Origin: Streptomyces iakyrus | Lineage (GTDB): Bacteria; Actinomycetota; Actinomycetes; Streptomycetales; Streptomycetaceae | Direction: 5' to 3' | Assembly: GCF_000717055.1 (NCBI RefSeq) | Contig: NZ_JNXI01000026.1 | Location: 33,726-97,725, forward strand | Length of the DNA: 64,000 bases | Shown here: positions 44,857-54,965 of the stretch, one piece after another | Position numbering within the stretch: the stretch's first letter is position 1 | Layout of the letters: every line of letters begins with the position of its first letter | Position numbers and translations under genes: made by a program | The notes under the pieces: model-generated | Told to the model about the DNA's origin: nothing | The model's input: only the letters and a program-made list of their open reading frames with translations | The model's database searches: none

Positions 44857-46203
44857 TTACCTTGTCCCCGCCTTGCGCCGGTCGGCCAGGCGCGAACGGG
44901 GGCCGATGGCGGTGGCCCCGTTGACACCGGCCACCCCGGACACCACGGGGGTGCGGTCCTCGGCCCCGGCGGGGACGGGCTGGTCCGCCGCGGACGCCGG
45001 GGTCGAGGCCTCCGGTGAGAGGGCCGCCACCGAGCCGCGGCGCCGGTAGCGCGGCGGCACGAAGCGCTCCATCCAGCGCGGGGCACGCGGCGTGAAGCGC
45101 GGCAGCAGAAGCAGCAGGAGTCCGATCGCGCTGAGGAACACCACGCCCAGCACGATCCACATGGACGCCGAGTTGACCGAGTAGGCGAGGGCGCCGAAGG
45201 CGATCAGCGCGGACCAGAAGTACATGATGAGCACCGCGCGGCTGTGCGAGTGCCCGATCTCCAGCAGCCGGTGGTGCAGGTGGCCGCGGTCGGCCGCGAA
45301 CGGGGACTGGCCGCGCCAGGTGCGGCGCACGATCGCCAGGATCAGGTCGGCGGCCGGCACCGCGATGATCGTCAGCGGCAGCAGCAGCGGGATGTAGACG
45401 GGGACCGTCTGGTGCACGGCCTCCTTCTCGGAGCCCACGTACAGGTTGAGCGCGTCCGGGTCGACCTGGCCCGTGATGGAGATCGCGCCGGCGGCGAGCA
45501 CCAGGCCGATCAGCATCGAGCCCGAGTCACCCATGAAGATCCGGGCCGGGTGCATGTTGTGCGGCAGGAAGCCCAGGCACATGCCCATCAGGATCGCCGA
45601 GAAGAGCGTGGCGGGGGCGGCGGCCTCGATGCCGTACGAGTACCAGATGCGGTAGGCGTACAGGAAGAACGCCGTGGCCGCGATGCAGACCATGCCGGCC
45701 GCGAGGCCGTCCAGGCCGTCGACGAAGTTGACCGCGTTGATGGTGATGACGACCAGCGCCACCGTCAGCAGGGTGCCCTGCCACTGGGTGAGCGCGACCG
45801 AGCCGACGCCCGGGATGGGCAGCCACAGGATCGTCAGACCCTGCACGACCATCACGCCCGCGGCGATCATCTGGCCGCCCAGCTTGATCAGGGCGTCGAT
45901 CTCGAACTTGTCGTCCAGGACACCGATCAGCCAGATCAGCGCCGCCCCGGACAGCAGCGCCCGGGGTTCGTTCGACGTCTCGAAGACCTGGTTGAGGTTG
46001 GTCAGGTGGTCGGCGACCAGCAGGCCCGCGCACAGGCCGAAGAACATCGCGATACCGCCGAGGCGCGGAGTGGGCTCCCGGTGCACGTCACGTGCCCGGA
46101 TCTCCGGCATCGCTCCGGCCACGATCGCGAACTTCCGTACCGGCCCTGTCAGCAGATACGTCACCGCGGCCGTGATGCAGAGCGTCAGGAGGTATTCACG
46201 CAC
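44857..46203 (-). CDS. wecA: WecA/MraY-type phosphosugar-lipid transferase
   Basis: 448-residue integral membrane enzyme, about 11 TM helices, that transfers a HexNAc-1-phosphate from a UDP-sugar to polyprenyl phosphate, starting a cell-wall polymer. Motifs: GVLDDKFEID (first Asp pair), NFVDGLDGLAAG, FLPHNMHPARIFMGDSGS, and the cytosolic loop ADRGHLHHRLLEIGHS. The C-terminal 70 residues are a disordered tail. GTG at 46203 with GGGGAA upstream. The order wecA-atpI-atpB is also found in mycobacteria (from memory). Confidence 0.88.
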   Translation of the reverse strand: MREYLLTLCITAAVTYLLTGPVRKFAIVAGAMPEIRARDVHREPTPRLGGIAMFFGLCAGLLVADHLTNLNQVFETSNEPRALLSGAALIWLIGVLDDKFEIDALIKLGGQMIAAGVMVVQGLTILWLPIPGVGSVALTQWQGTLLTVALVVITINAVNFVDGLDGLAAGMVCIAATAFFLYAYRIWYSYGIEAAAPATLFSAILMGMCLGFLPHNMHPARIFMGDSGSMLIGLVLAAGAISITGQVDPDALNLYVGSEKEAVHQTVPVYIPLLLPLTIIAVPAADLILAIVRRTWRGQSPFAADRGHLHHRLLEIGHSHSRAVLIMYFWSALIAFGALAYSVNSASMWIVLGVVFLSAIGLLLLLLPRFTPRAPRWMERFVPPRYRRRGSVAALSPEASTPASAADQPVPAGAEDRTPVVSGVAGVNGATAIGPRSRLADRRKAGTR

Positions 46204-46332
46204 GGGCTTCCCCACAGGTCTCGCTGGCCATCTCAGCCCCACACCCTAGCGATGCGCGCATATGAGTGGGGACTTCCGGGTAGCGACGATGGTTGCACGA
46301 GTGGCTGTGCACCCTGATGCGCTTACCCCGGC

Positions 46333-47571
46333 TCACGCCGGATACGGCGGAAATCCACCGGCCAGCTCCCGCACATCTTCACGCGCCCTTGAGGTCTCCG
46401 TCACTCCCCCGAGCACCCCGGCGAGCAGCTCGGCGATCCGGGCCATCTCCGCCTCGCCCATGCCCTGCGTGGTGACCGCGGCCGTGCCGAGCCGCAGCCC
46501 CCGGGCGTCCCCGTGCGGCAGGGCGCAGCAGTCCATGACCAGGCCCGCCGCGGCCAGCCGACCCCGGGCCGTGCGCCCGTCGACGCCGAGCGGCGCCGGG
46601 TCGGCGGTGATCAGGTGGGTGTCCGTGCCTCCCGTGGTGACGACCAGGCCGGCCGCGGCCAGCCGGGCCGCCAGAACGCGCGCATTCGCCACCACCTGAT
46701 GGGCGTACGCGGCGAACGCCGGTGTTGCCGCCTCCCCGAACGCGACCGCCTTGGCGGCGATGGTGTGCATCTGCGCACCGCCCTGTGTGAAAGGGAACAC
46801 CGCCCGGTCGACCCGCTCGGCCAGCTCCGCCCGGCACAGGATCAAGCCGCCCCGCGGGCCCCGCAGCACCTTGTGGGTGGTCCCGCAGACGATGTCCGCG
46901 TACGGCACCGGATTCGGCGCCGCTCCCCCGGCGACGAGCCCGAGGGGGTGCGCGGCGTCCGCGATGAGGTAGGCGCCCACCTCGTCGGCGACCTCGCGGA
47001 AGAAGGCGTAGTCGAGGTGCCGGGGGTAGGCGATGGAGCCGCACACGATCGCCTTGGGCCGGCGTGTGCGGGCCAGGGTGCGCACCTGCTCGTGGTCGAT
47101 GAATCCCGACTCGGCGTCCACCCCGTAGCCGACGAAGTCGAACCAGCGGCCGGAGAAGTTGGCGGGTGAGCCGTGCGTGAGGTGCCCGCCGTAGGGCAGG
47201 CCGAGAGCGAGGACGGTGTCGCCGGGGCGGAGCAGGGCCGCGTAGGCGGCGAGCACGGCCGAAGAGCCCGAGTGGGGCTGGACGTTGGCGTGGTCGGCGC
47301 CGAACAGGGCCTTCGCCCGCTCCACGGCGAGGCGCTCGGCGACGTCGGCGATCTCGCAGCCGCCGTGGTGCCGCGCCCCCGGGTAGCCCTCGGCGTACTT
47401 GTTGGCCAGCGGTGACCCGAGGGCGGCCAGGACGGCCGGGGAGCTGAAGTTCTCGGCGGCGATCAGCTGGAGCGTGGTCGACTGCCGCTCCCGCTCGCCG
47501 AGCAGGATGTCGGCGAGCTCGGGGTCCTGGCGGCGCAGGAGGTCGGCCTGGATGGCAGGGGTGACCGTCAT
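46333..47571 (-). CDS. serine hydroxymethyltransferase-like PLP enzyme
   Basis: 412-residue fold-type I PLP enzyme of the GlyA family. Schiff-base Lys234 is in TTHKVLRGPRGGL and the N-terminal half has the GlyA features LIAAENFSSPAVL and NKYAEGYPGARHHGGCEIAD. In canonical GlyA the last motif is R-Y-Y-G-G; here both Tyr are His (residues 69-70). The segment ADAAHPLGLVAGGA also departs from the usual DMAHxAGLVA. It could be a GlyA isoenzyme with altered substrate use. ATG at 47571 with GGAG upstream. Streptomyces usually have a second, standard glyA elsewhere (from memory). Confidence 0.85.
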   Translation of the reverse strand: MTVTPAIQADLLRRQDPELADILLGERERQSTTLQLIAAENFSSPAVLAALGSPLANKYAEGYPGARHHGGCEIADVAERLAVERAKALFGADHANVQPHSGSSAVLAAYAALLRPGDTVLALGLPYGGHLTHGSPANFSGRWFDFVGYGVDAESGFIDHEQVRTLARTRRPKAIVCGSIAYPRHLDYAFFREVADEVGAYLIADAAHPLGLVAGGAAPNPVPYADIVCGTTHKVLRGPRGGLILCRAELAERVDRAVFPFTQGGAQMHTIAAKAVAFGEAATPAFAAYAHQVVANARVLAARLAAAGLVVTTGGTDTHLITADPAPLGVDGRTARGRLAAAGLVMDCCALPHGDARGLRLGTAAVTTQGMGEAEMARIAELLAGVLGGVTETSRAREDVRELAGGFPPYPA

Positions 47572-47765
47572 GATGGGCTCCGGGCGGCGTCGCATTTCTG
47601 GGCGGTTCGCCTCCGGGGCGCCTGAGTCGGTCCTGAGAGGCCGATCGTGCGCAGCCCTCCGGGCCTCCGCGCGTTCGGCCACTCACGACCGACGCGCCCC
47701 TTCGGCTCACGCGCCGGGGTGACGTACGTCCAATGTAGGCCCGGGGCCCGCGGGGCGCTCGGCTG

Positions 47766-48446
47766 TTACATCTTTGCGGGGACGCCCGTGAGTGCCGTGA
47801 CGACCGGATCGAGTGCCTGGTGTATCTCGTCGCCGATGGAGCGGAAGAACGTCAGGGGCGCCCCGTACGGGTCGTAGACCTCGTCCGCCTCGGCGTTCGG
47901 TGCCAGCAGCCACCCGCGTAGAGCCGCCGCGGCGCGGACCAGCGCACGCGCGCGGACGACCACGCCTTCCTCAAGGGGCGGCAGGGTCACCGGGTCGATG
48001 GCCTTGACCAGACGGGTGAACTCCTTGAGCGTGAAGGTCCGCAGGCCCGCCGAGTGCCCCATGGAGATGACCTGTGCCCGGTGGTCCCGGGTGGCGGTCA
48101 GCACCAGGTCGGCGCGGATCACGTGCTCGTCGAGAAGCTCGCGCCCGGTGAAGCCGGAGGCGTCCGCGCCGAAGTCGGCCAGGACGGTCTCCGCGTGGGA
48201 CTCCATGGGCGCGCCCTCATGACCCCAGGTGCCGGCGCTCTCCACGATCAGCCCGCCGCCCAGGATGCCGAGCCGCTCCCGCACCGCATGGCGGGTCAGC
48301 CGCTCGGTGATGGGCGAGCGGCACACGTTGCCGGTGCTGACGTGGAGGATGCGGAAGCTGTCGCGCGGAAGTCCCACGAAGGTCGTCGTGATCTCCGCCG
48401 CGCTTTCCCCGTTGCCTATGCCACGCCCCGATCCAGGGGCCGTCAA
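47766..48446 (-). CDS. low-molecular-weight phosphatase-like protein, Cys-to-Ser
   Basis: 226-residue protein of the low-molecular-weight tyrosine phosphatase family. The P-loop is HVSTGNVCRSP: the family nucleophile Cys is Ser37 (codon AGC), while the second Cys42, Arg43 and Ser44 are kept. The general-acid region may be EVYDPYG. It begins at TTG 48446, overlapping the stop of the YrdC/Sua5 gene (TTGA), so coupled to it. The Ser probably removes normal phosphatase activity, leaving a binding or regulatory role; alternatively the reaction differs. N- and C-terminal extensions add about 70 residues to the usual 155. Confidence 0.8.
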   Translation of the reverse strand: MTAPGSGRGIGNGESAAEITTTFVGLPRDSFRILHVSTGNVCRSPITERLTRHAVRERLGILGGGLIVESAGTWGHEGAPMESHAETVLADFGADASGFTGRELLDEHVIRADLVLTATRDHRAQVISMGHSAGLRTFTLKEFTRLVKAIDPVTLPPLEEGVVVRARALVRAAAALRGWLLAPNAEADEVYDPYGAPLTFFRSIGDEIHQALDPVVTALTGVPAKM

Positions 48447-49090
48447 TTCGCCACCTCGAGGTCGGGTACGACCTTTCGCAGCTCGTCCGCCGAGATGGCA
48501 CCCGCGCGCAGCAGCAGCGGCACCTCACGGGTCACGTCGACGATCGACGACGGCACGATGCCGGGGGTCGGGCCCCCGTCGAGGTAGACGGAGACGGAGT
48601 CGCCGAGCATCTCCTGCGCGGCGTCGCAGTTCTCCGGCGCCGGGTGGCCGGTGAGGTTGGCGGAGGAGACGGCCATCGGCCCCACCTCGGTCAGCAGTTC
48701 GATGGCGACCGGGTGCAGCGGCATGCGCACGGCGACCGTGCCCCGGGTGTCCCCGAGGTCCCACTGGAGGGACGGCTGGTGCCGGGCGACGAGCGTCAGG
48801 GCGCCCGGCCAGAACGCGTCGACCAGCTCCCAGGCCAGCTCGGAGAAGTCCGTGACCAGGCCGTGCAGCGTGTTCGGGGAGCCGATGAGGACGGGGGTGG
48901 GCATATTGCGGCCCCGGCCCTTCGCCTCCAGCAGGTCGGCGACCGCCTCCGAGGAGAACGCGTCGGCGCCGATGCCGTACACCGTGTCCGTCGGCAGCAC
49001 CACGAGCTCGCCACGGCGGACGGCGGACGCTGCCTCGCGCAGACCGGTCACTCGGTCGGTCGCGTCGTTGGTGTCGTATCGCCGTGCCAT
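48443..49090 (-). CDS. YrdC/Sua5 threonylcarbamoyl-AMP synthase
   Basis: 215-residue protein of the YrdC/Sua5 family, making threonylcarbamoyl-AMP for t6A37 in tRNAs reading ANN codons. Core motifs: GELVVLPTDTVYGIGADAF, KGRGRNMPTPVLIG, WPGALTLVARHQ, TVAVRMPLHP and SSANLTGHPAPENCD; C-terminal PSSIVDVTREVPLLLRAGAI. ATG at 49090. The gene lies between prmC and the phosphatase-like gene, as in many actinobacteria. Confidence 0.9.
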   Translation of the reverse strand: MARRYDTNDATDRVTGLREAASAVRRGELVVLPTDTVYGIGADAFSSEAVADLLEAKGRGRNMPTPVLIGSPNTLHGLVTDFSELAWELVDAFWPGALTLVARHQPSLQWDLGDTRGTVAVRMPLHPVAIELLTEVGPMAVSSANLTGHPAPENCDAAQEMLGDSVSVYLDGGPTPGIVPSSIVDVTREVPLLLRAGAISADELRKVVPDLEVAN

Positions 49091-49160
49091 CTTTAGCTGG
49101 CCTCCTCGTACACGTGCTGCTGGGATGAAGTCCGCGAAGAGCGCGGGGTGCCCGGTGTGC

Positions 49161-50042
49161 TCACGGCAGTGCCTTGCGGGCTGTGGCGAAGCGCGGGCGG
49201 TTGTTGAGGTCCGGATGGTCGGCCGCGTCGGTCCAGCCGCGGTCCTCGGCGAAGATCCACGGCACCTGGCCGCCCTGGGTGTCGGCATGCTCGACGACGA
49301 CCACGCCGCCCGGCCGCAGCAGCCGGTGCGCGGTGCGCTCCAGGCCGCGGATGAGATCGAGGCCGTCCTCGCCGGAGAAGAGGGCCAGGCCGGGGTCGTA
49401 GTCCCGCGCCTCGGGGGCGACGTACTCCCACTCGGTGAGCGGGATGTAGGGCGGGTTGGTGATGACCAGGTCGACCTGGCCGTCGAGGTCCGGGAAGGCC
49501 GTCAGCGCGTTGCCCTGCCGCAGGTCGACCCTGGACCCCTCGACGTTCTTGCGGGTCCACTGGAGGGCGTCCTCGGACAGCTCCACGGCGTGCACGCGCG
49601 AGCGCGGCACCTCCTGGGCGAGGGCGAGCGCGATGGCGCCGGAGCCGGTGCACAGGTCGACGATGCACGGCTCGACGACGTCCATGGCCCGCACGGCGTC
49701 TATGGCCCAGCCGACCACCGACTCCGTCTCGGGCCGCGGCACGAACACCCCGGGGCCGACCTGGAGTTCCAGGTAGCGGAAGTAGGCGCGCCCGGTGATG
49801 TGCTGGAGCGGTTCGCGGGCCTCGCGGCGGGCGATGACCTCCCAGTAGCGGGCGTCGAAGTCGGAGTCCTTGACGGTGTGCAGCTCGCCGCGCTTGACGC
49901 CGTGGACGAACGCGGCGAGTTCCTCCGCGTCGGTACGCGGCGAGGGCACGCCGGCGTCGGCGAGCCGCTGGGTGGCCTGGGCCACCTCCGCGAGCAGCAC
50001 GCTGCGGGGGCTTGGGGGCCGCCCCCCAAATGACTGCTGCAC
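49161..50042 (-). CDS. prmC: peptide chain release factor methyltransferase
   Basis: 293-residue AdoMet methyltransferase that methylates the Gln of the GGQ motif in release factors RF1/RF2. SAM motif IVDLCTGSGAIALALAQEVP and catalytic ITNPPYIPLTEWEYV. The GTG at 50042 has a strong GGAGGA site at five bases. The first 14 residues (MQQSFGGRPPSPRS) are encoded by a GC-rich palindrome that seems to have inserted between the start and the conserved N-terminus (VLLAEVAQATQRLADAGVPS). It follows prfA, its substrate gene. Confidence 0.92.
   Translation of the reverse strand: MQQSFGGRPPSPRSVLLAEVAQATQRLADAGVPSPRTDAEELAAFVHGVKRGELHTVKDSDFDARYWEVIARREAREPLQHITGRAYFRYLELQVGPGVFVPRPETESVVGWAIDAVRAMDVVEPCIVDLCTGSGAIALALAQEVPRSRVHAVELSEDALQWTRKNVEGSRVDLRQGNALTAFPDLDGQVDLVITNPPYIPLTEWEYVAPEARDYDPGLALFSGEDGLDLIRGLERTAHRLLRPGGVVVVEHADTQGGQVPWIFAEDRGWTDAADHPDLNNRPRFATARKALP
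50007..50032. repeat. palindromic repeat within the prmC start region
   Basis: Short palindrome TTGGGGGCCGCCCCCCAAA (about 50013-50031) flanked by GGGGC; same flavour as the repeat before atpA. It is in frame and codes part of residues 4-13 of PrmC. Confidence 0.5.
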
Positions 50043-50095
50043 GCAAGTCCTCCGTTGTACTCGTACGTGATCACTCGTACGTGCTCGTGCCTGCC

Positions 50096-51172
<1,077 letters not shown>

Positions 51173-51277
51173 CTTGGGCTCCTGTGCGGGACGGGGGTGA
51201 AGGGCGGACGACCAAAAACGCCGGTCCCGGAGCGCCCGGTGAGGGGGCGCGTCCGCGGACCGGCGATTCGGAGCTCG

Positions 51278-51499
51278 CTACTTCTTGGAGCCGGCGGCCT
51301 TGCCGAAGCGGGCCTCGAAGCGGGCCACACGGCCACCGGTGTCGAGGATCTTCTGCTTGCCCGTGTAGAACGGGTGGCACTCGGAGCAGACATCGGCGCG
51401 GATGGTGCCGGACTCGATGGTGCTGCGGGTGGTGAACGACGCGCCACAGGTGCAGCTGACCTGCGTCTCGACGTACTCGGGGTGGATGTCGCGCTTCAA
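51278..51499 (-). CDS. rpmE: ribosomal protein bL31, zinc-binding form
   Basis: 73-residue large-subunit protein. The four zinc-ligand Cys are present (Cys16, Cys18, Cys38, Cys41 in SCTCG and DVCSECHPF), so this is the zinc-containing paralogue; a C-minus form is usually encoded elsewhere under zinc-starvation control. ATG with AGGAGACACC upstream. Confidence 0.97.
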   Translation of the reverse strand: MKRDIHPEYVETQVSCTCGASFTTRSTIESGTIRADVCSECHPFYTGKQKILDTGGRVARFEARFGKAAGSKK

Positions 51500-51695
51500 G
51501 GTGTCTCCTAGGTTCGGGAGGGCGCCGGGTCGCCGCCGCGGGGTGCGGGAGCGTGAACCGGAGCCGACGTACCAGTCTGCCAGGACTGGGGCCTACTCCC
51601 AAAACCGGGGGTTGCCGTTGTTTGTTCCCTGCGGGCCGTGTGTGGCTGGTCGCGCCCACGCGGCGGAGCCGCACATCGGCACCGTCCCGCGCCCC

Positions 51696-52832
51696 TTACG
51701 GGGCGCTGACCACACCCTTGGCCTCGCCCGAGGCGTTGCCCTCCGTCGCGCTCTTCGGGATCGGCTTGTCGTTCTCCAGGGCTTTCCAGATCTGATCGGC
51801 CTTCTTCTTCTGGAGGAGGACGCGGTTGGGGTCGGCCGGGTCGTAGGCCACCGGCATCGTGACCATGTGCATGTTGGACGGGCTGATGCCCTTCAGGCCG
51901 CTCGCGAAGGACGCGAGCTTGTTGACCGAGCCGAGGTCGGAGTCGGTCGTCACCGTGTTGGTCGCGGTCTCCGCGAGGTCGAGCAGCCGCTTCGGGTTCG
52001 AGAAGACGCCGACGTCCTTGATCTGGTGGACGAGGGCCTTGATGAAGGCCTGCTGGAGCTGGATCCGGCCCAGGTCCGAGCCGTCACCGACGCCGTGTCT
52101 GGTGCGGACCAGGCCGAGGGCCTGCTTGCCGTCGAGCGTGTGGGTGCCGGCCTTCAGGTTCAGATGGCTGTCGGGGTCCTCGATGCTCTTGGTCGTGGTG
52201 ATCTCGACGCCGCCGAGGTCGTCGATGAGCTTCTGGAAGCCGGCGAAGTCGACCTCCACGTAGTGGTCCATGCGCAGGTCGGTGATCGACTCGACGGTCT
52301 TCACCGCGCAGGCGGCCCCGCCGGTGGAGTACGCGGAGTTGAACATCACGCTGCGCGCGGCGGGGTACTTCTTGCCCTTGGTGTCCGTGCACGAGGGACG
52401 GTCGATGAGGGTGTCGCGCGGGATGGAGACCACGCTCGCCTTCTTGTGCCCCTTGTAGACGTGCACGATCATCGCCGTGTCCGAGCGGGCGCTGCCGTCG
52501 TCGGTGCCGCCGCCGAGCTTCTCGTTGCCGCCGGCCCGGGTGTCGGAGCCGAGGACGAGGATGTTCTCCGAGCCGTTGTCGGCCTTCTTGGGCCGGTCGG
52601 TGCCGAGGGCCTGGTCGATGTCGACGCTCTTGAGGTTGCCGTTGAGCTTGAAGTACAGGTAACCGGCTCCGGCGCCGCCCAGCACGACGATGCCCGCGGC
52701 CGTCCAGGCCATGATCATCAAGCCCTTGTTGCGCCGCGGGGGCTTACGGCGCCGGCCCTTGCCGCGGTGGCGCGCTCCACTGGTACCGGTATCGCCCGGT
52801 ATCCCCGGTTCGGGTGTGCTCTCGGCGGACAT
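51696..52832 (-). CDS. LytR-CpsA-Psr family cell-wall ligase
   Basis: 378 residues: basic cytosolic N-terminus (RGKGRRRKPPRRNKG), TM helix about 38-60, then an extracytoplasmic LCP domain with family motifs ILVLGSDTRAGG, ARSDTAMIVHV, VVSIPRDTLID, FAGFQKLIDDLGGVEI and RTRHGVGDGSDLGRIQLQQA. LCP proteins attach phosphate-linked glycopolymers (teichoic acid-like) to peptidoglycan, consistent with the nearby WecA-type transferase. ATG at 52832. Confidence 0.92.
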   Translation of the reverse strand: MSAESTPEPGIPGDTGTSGARHRGKGRRRKPPRRNKGLMIMAWTAAGIVVLGGAGAGYLYFKLNGNLKSVDIDQALGTDRPKKADNGSENILVLGSDTRAGGNEKLGGGTDDGSARSDTAMIVHVYKGHKKASVVSIPRDTLIDRPSCTDTKGKKYPAARSVMFNSAYSTGGAACAVKTVESITDLRMDHYVEVDFAGFQKLIDDLGGVEITTTKSIEDPDSHLNLKAGTHTLDGKQALGLVRTRHGVGDGSDLGRIQLQQAFIKALVHQIKDVGVFSNPKRLLDLAETATNTVTTDSDLGSVNKLASFASGLKGISPSNMHMVTMPVAYDPADPNRVLLQKKKADQIWKALENDKPIPKSATEGNASGEAKGVVSAP

Positions 52833-52960
52833 GTACTCCTCAGCTCTTCTACGGTCGGTTACCCCCTGCGGTCAGTGCCAGGCGTGGCCGGAGAAGACCC
52901 TTCCTCGCACTATCGTCGCCCCACCTGGTCAGACGGAGAAACTCGGGAAAGGGTTGCACA

Positions 52961-53001
52961 ACGGACTGTGCCCACCGCGTAGGACGGTGGGCACAGTCCG
53001 T
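52961..53001 (-). terminator. terminator of the trypsin-like protease gene
   Basis: 17-bp perfect stem ACGGACTGTGCCCACCG / CGGTGGGCACAGTCCGT with a 7-base loop, about 40 bases after the protease stop. Confidence 0.75.
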
Positions 53002-53039
53002 GTTCGGCACAGCGGATCAGGACCCGCTCACCTGCAATT

Positions 53040-54839
53040 TCAGCCGAAGATGTCGTACTGCTTGAAATCGGTGCCCACGGACTTCCTTGTGGCAAAGATC
53101 TCGCTTGTCCCCTTGCCGGTGCCCGCGTACAGGTACAGCGTGCCGCCGGGGGTGCGGGCGAGGAAGTCGGCCTTGCCGTCGCCGGTGACGTCACCGGGCG
53201 CGTCGAAGGCGTTGTAGTCGGCCCAGGTGCGCACCTTGACCCGGGCCGAGAAGGCGCCCGAGCCGGCCTTGCCGGTGCCCTTGTAGAGGTAGATGGCGCT
53301 GCCGGACTTGCTGCGGGCGATCAGGTCGGTCTTGCCGTCCCCGTTGAAGTCGCCCTTGCCGCGCACGGAGTTGTACTGGTTCCAGCCGGAGCCGACCTTC
53401 ACGCGGGGCGCGAAGGTGCCGTTGCCCTTGCCCGGGTAGATCCACATCACGCCCGCCGAGTCGACCGAGAGCAGGTCGGGCAGGTAGTCGCCGGTGACGT
53501 CACCGGGGGTGATGATCCGGGTGCGGGTCTTCCAGTTGTCGGCGATCTGCTTGGTGGACCAGGTGCCGCTGGAGATGACGTAGTGCGTCCAGAAGACGTC
53601 GCCGGTGGAGCTGACCCGGTAGACCAGGTCCTGGTAGCCGTCGCGGTCGAGGTCCGTCTGCAGGACGACGTTCACGCCGTCCCAGTTGCCCCAGGACTCG
53701 CGGGCGGCGAACGACGTGCCGTTGGAGTCCTTGGAGTAGCCGGTCTTGGTGGATGCGTTGCGCACCCACAGGTCGGCCTTGTGGTCACCGCTGATGTTGG
53801 TGTCGTCCAGGCGCGGGTAGGCGGCGCCGACGTAGGAGCTGACCTTGGCGAAGACGCTGTAGGCGCCCTTCGCTACGCAGTCGGTCACGCCCCAGGACAC
53901 GACGCCGACGATCCGGTTGTTGACGACCAGGGGGCCGCCCGAGTCGCCGTTGCACGCGGAGACGGTGCCGGTGTCGCTGCCGGTGGCGGGCTTGCCCGCG
54001 CAGACCATGTGGCCCTTGACGAAGTCCGCGCCGTACGCGCCGGAGCACGTCGTGTCGGACTGCATGGGCAGCGTGGCCGTCTTCAGCGTCTCGGAGATGT
54101 CGTCGCTGGTGGAGCTGGTGCGGCCCCAGCCGTAGACCTTGGCGCTGGTGCCGGCCGCGTACGACGCGGTGTCGCCGGAGGTCGTCATGCGGATCGGGGT
54201 GGCCTTGACCGGGACGGGCAGGGTCAGCACCGCGATGTCGTTGTCGATGGTCGTCGCGTTGTACGACGGGTGGTTCCACTGCCGCCAGACGCCGGTGACG
54301 GTGCCGCCGTGCAGATCGGTGCCGTCGGCCGAGGGCAGCTGGGAGGTGCCGGTGACGACGGCGCCGTTGGCGTTCCAGTTGTAGCCCTTGACGCAGTGCG
54401 CGGCGGTGAGGATCTTCGTCGGCGCGACGACGGCACCGCCGCAGAAGAAGCCGATGTCGTCACTGGTGCCGGAGGTGCCCCGGTCGTCGTAGTAGTGGAG
54501 CTGCGCCATCCACGGGGCCGTGCTGATGGTGGTCTCGTTGCCACCGATGATCTTCGGGTCGATGCTGCCGGTGACGGTGCCCGCGCTGAGCGAGGCCTTG
54601 CTCGTCTTGCCGGCGACGTCGTCACCGGCCATGGCGCCCTCGACGCGCTTCTCCAGCTCGGCGAGCGACGGCGAGCTGACGGCGGGCTTGACCGTCGGCT
54701 GCGGCAGCGGCGTGGCCGCGTCGGCGGAGGTCGTCAGCAGCGCGCCGGCCACGGCGGCGGCGACACCGGCCGCGGCGACCGGCAGTGCGATGCGTATGCG
54801 GCGTCTGTGCCGACCGCCCCCGGGCATGGGTGTACCCAC
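53040..54839 (-). CDS. secreted trypsin-like protease with FG-GAP/VCBS propeller
   Basis: 599 residues. Signal sequence (basic start then IRIALPVAAAGVAAAVAGAL), a 60-residue propeptide-like segment, then a chymotrypsin-fold protease (about 97-345) entering at KIIGGNETTISTAPW with catalytic His148 (TAAHC), Asp201 (DNDIAVL) and Ser300 (CNGDSGGP). The C-terminal 250 residues are repeated FG-GAP/VCBS blades with Ca-type loops such as DLDRDGYQD, DVTGDYLPD, DFNGDGKTD, DVTGDGKAD, a likely substrate- or wall-binding propeller. GTG at 54839 with AGGGGGG upstream. Single gene. Confidence 0.9.
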   Translation of the reverse strand: MGTPMPGGGRHRRRIRIALPVAAAGVAAAVAGALLTTSADAATPLPQPTVKPAVSSPSLAELEKRVEGAMAGDDVAGKTSKASLSAGTVTGSIDPKIIGGNETTISTAPWMAQLHYYDDRGTSGTSDDIGFFCGGAVVAPTKILTAAHCVKGYNWNANGAVVTGTSQLPSADGTDLHGGTVTGVWRQWNHPSYNATTIDNDIAVLTLPVPVKATPIRMTTSGDTASYAAGTSAKVYGWGRTSSTSDDISETLKTATLPMQSDTTCSGAYGADFVKGHMVCAGKPATGSDTGTVSACNGDSGGPLVVNNRIVGVVSWGVTDCVAKGAYSVFAKVSSYVGAAYPRLDDTNISGDHKADLWVRNASTKTGYSKDSNGTSFAARESWGNWDGVNVVLQTDLDRDGYQDLVYRVSSTGDVFWTHYVISSGTWSTKQIADNWKTRTRIITPGDVTGDYLPDLLSVDSAGVMWIYPGKGNGTFAPRVKVGSGWNQYNSVRGKGDFNGDGKTDLIARSKSGSAIYLYKGTGKAGSGAFSARVKVRTWADYNAFDAPGDVTGDGKADFLARTPGGTLYLYAGTGKGTSEIFATRKSVGTDFKQYDIFG

Positions 54840-54899
54840 GTATGTCCCCCCTCGGGATCACAAGTTCGAAGAGAGCGTGATCCTACCCGCACGCGAACA

Positions 54900-54942
54900 G
54901 CACAAAGGGCCGCCCCCGTCCCGGGAGCGGCCCTCTTTGTGC
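54900..54942 (-). terminator. terminator after rho
   Basis: Stem GCACAAAGGGCCGC / GCGGCCCTCTTTGTGC with a two-base bulge and a 13-base loop, 24 bases after the rho stop. Confidence 0.65.
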
Positions 54943-54965
54943 AGTCCTTGCCTCAGCCGACCGCC

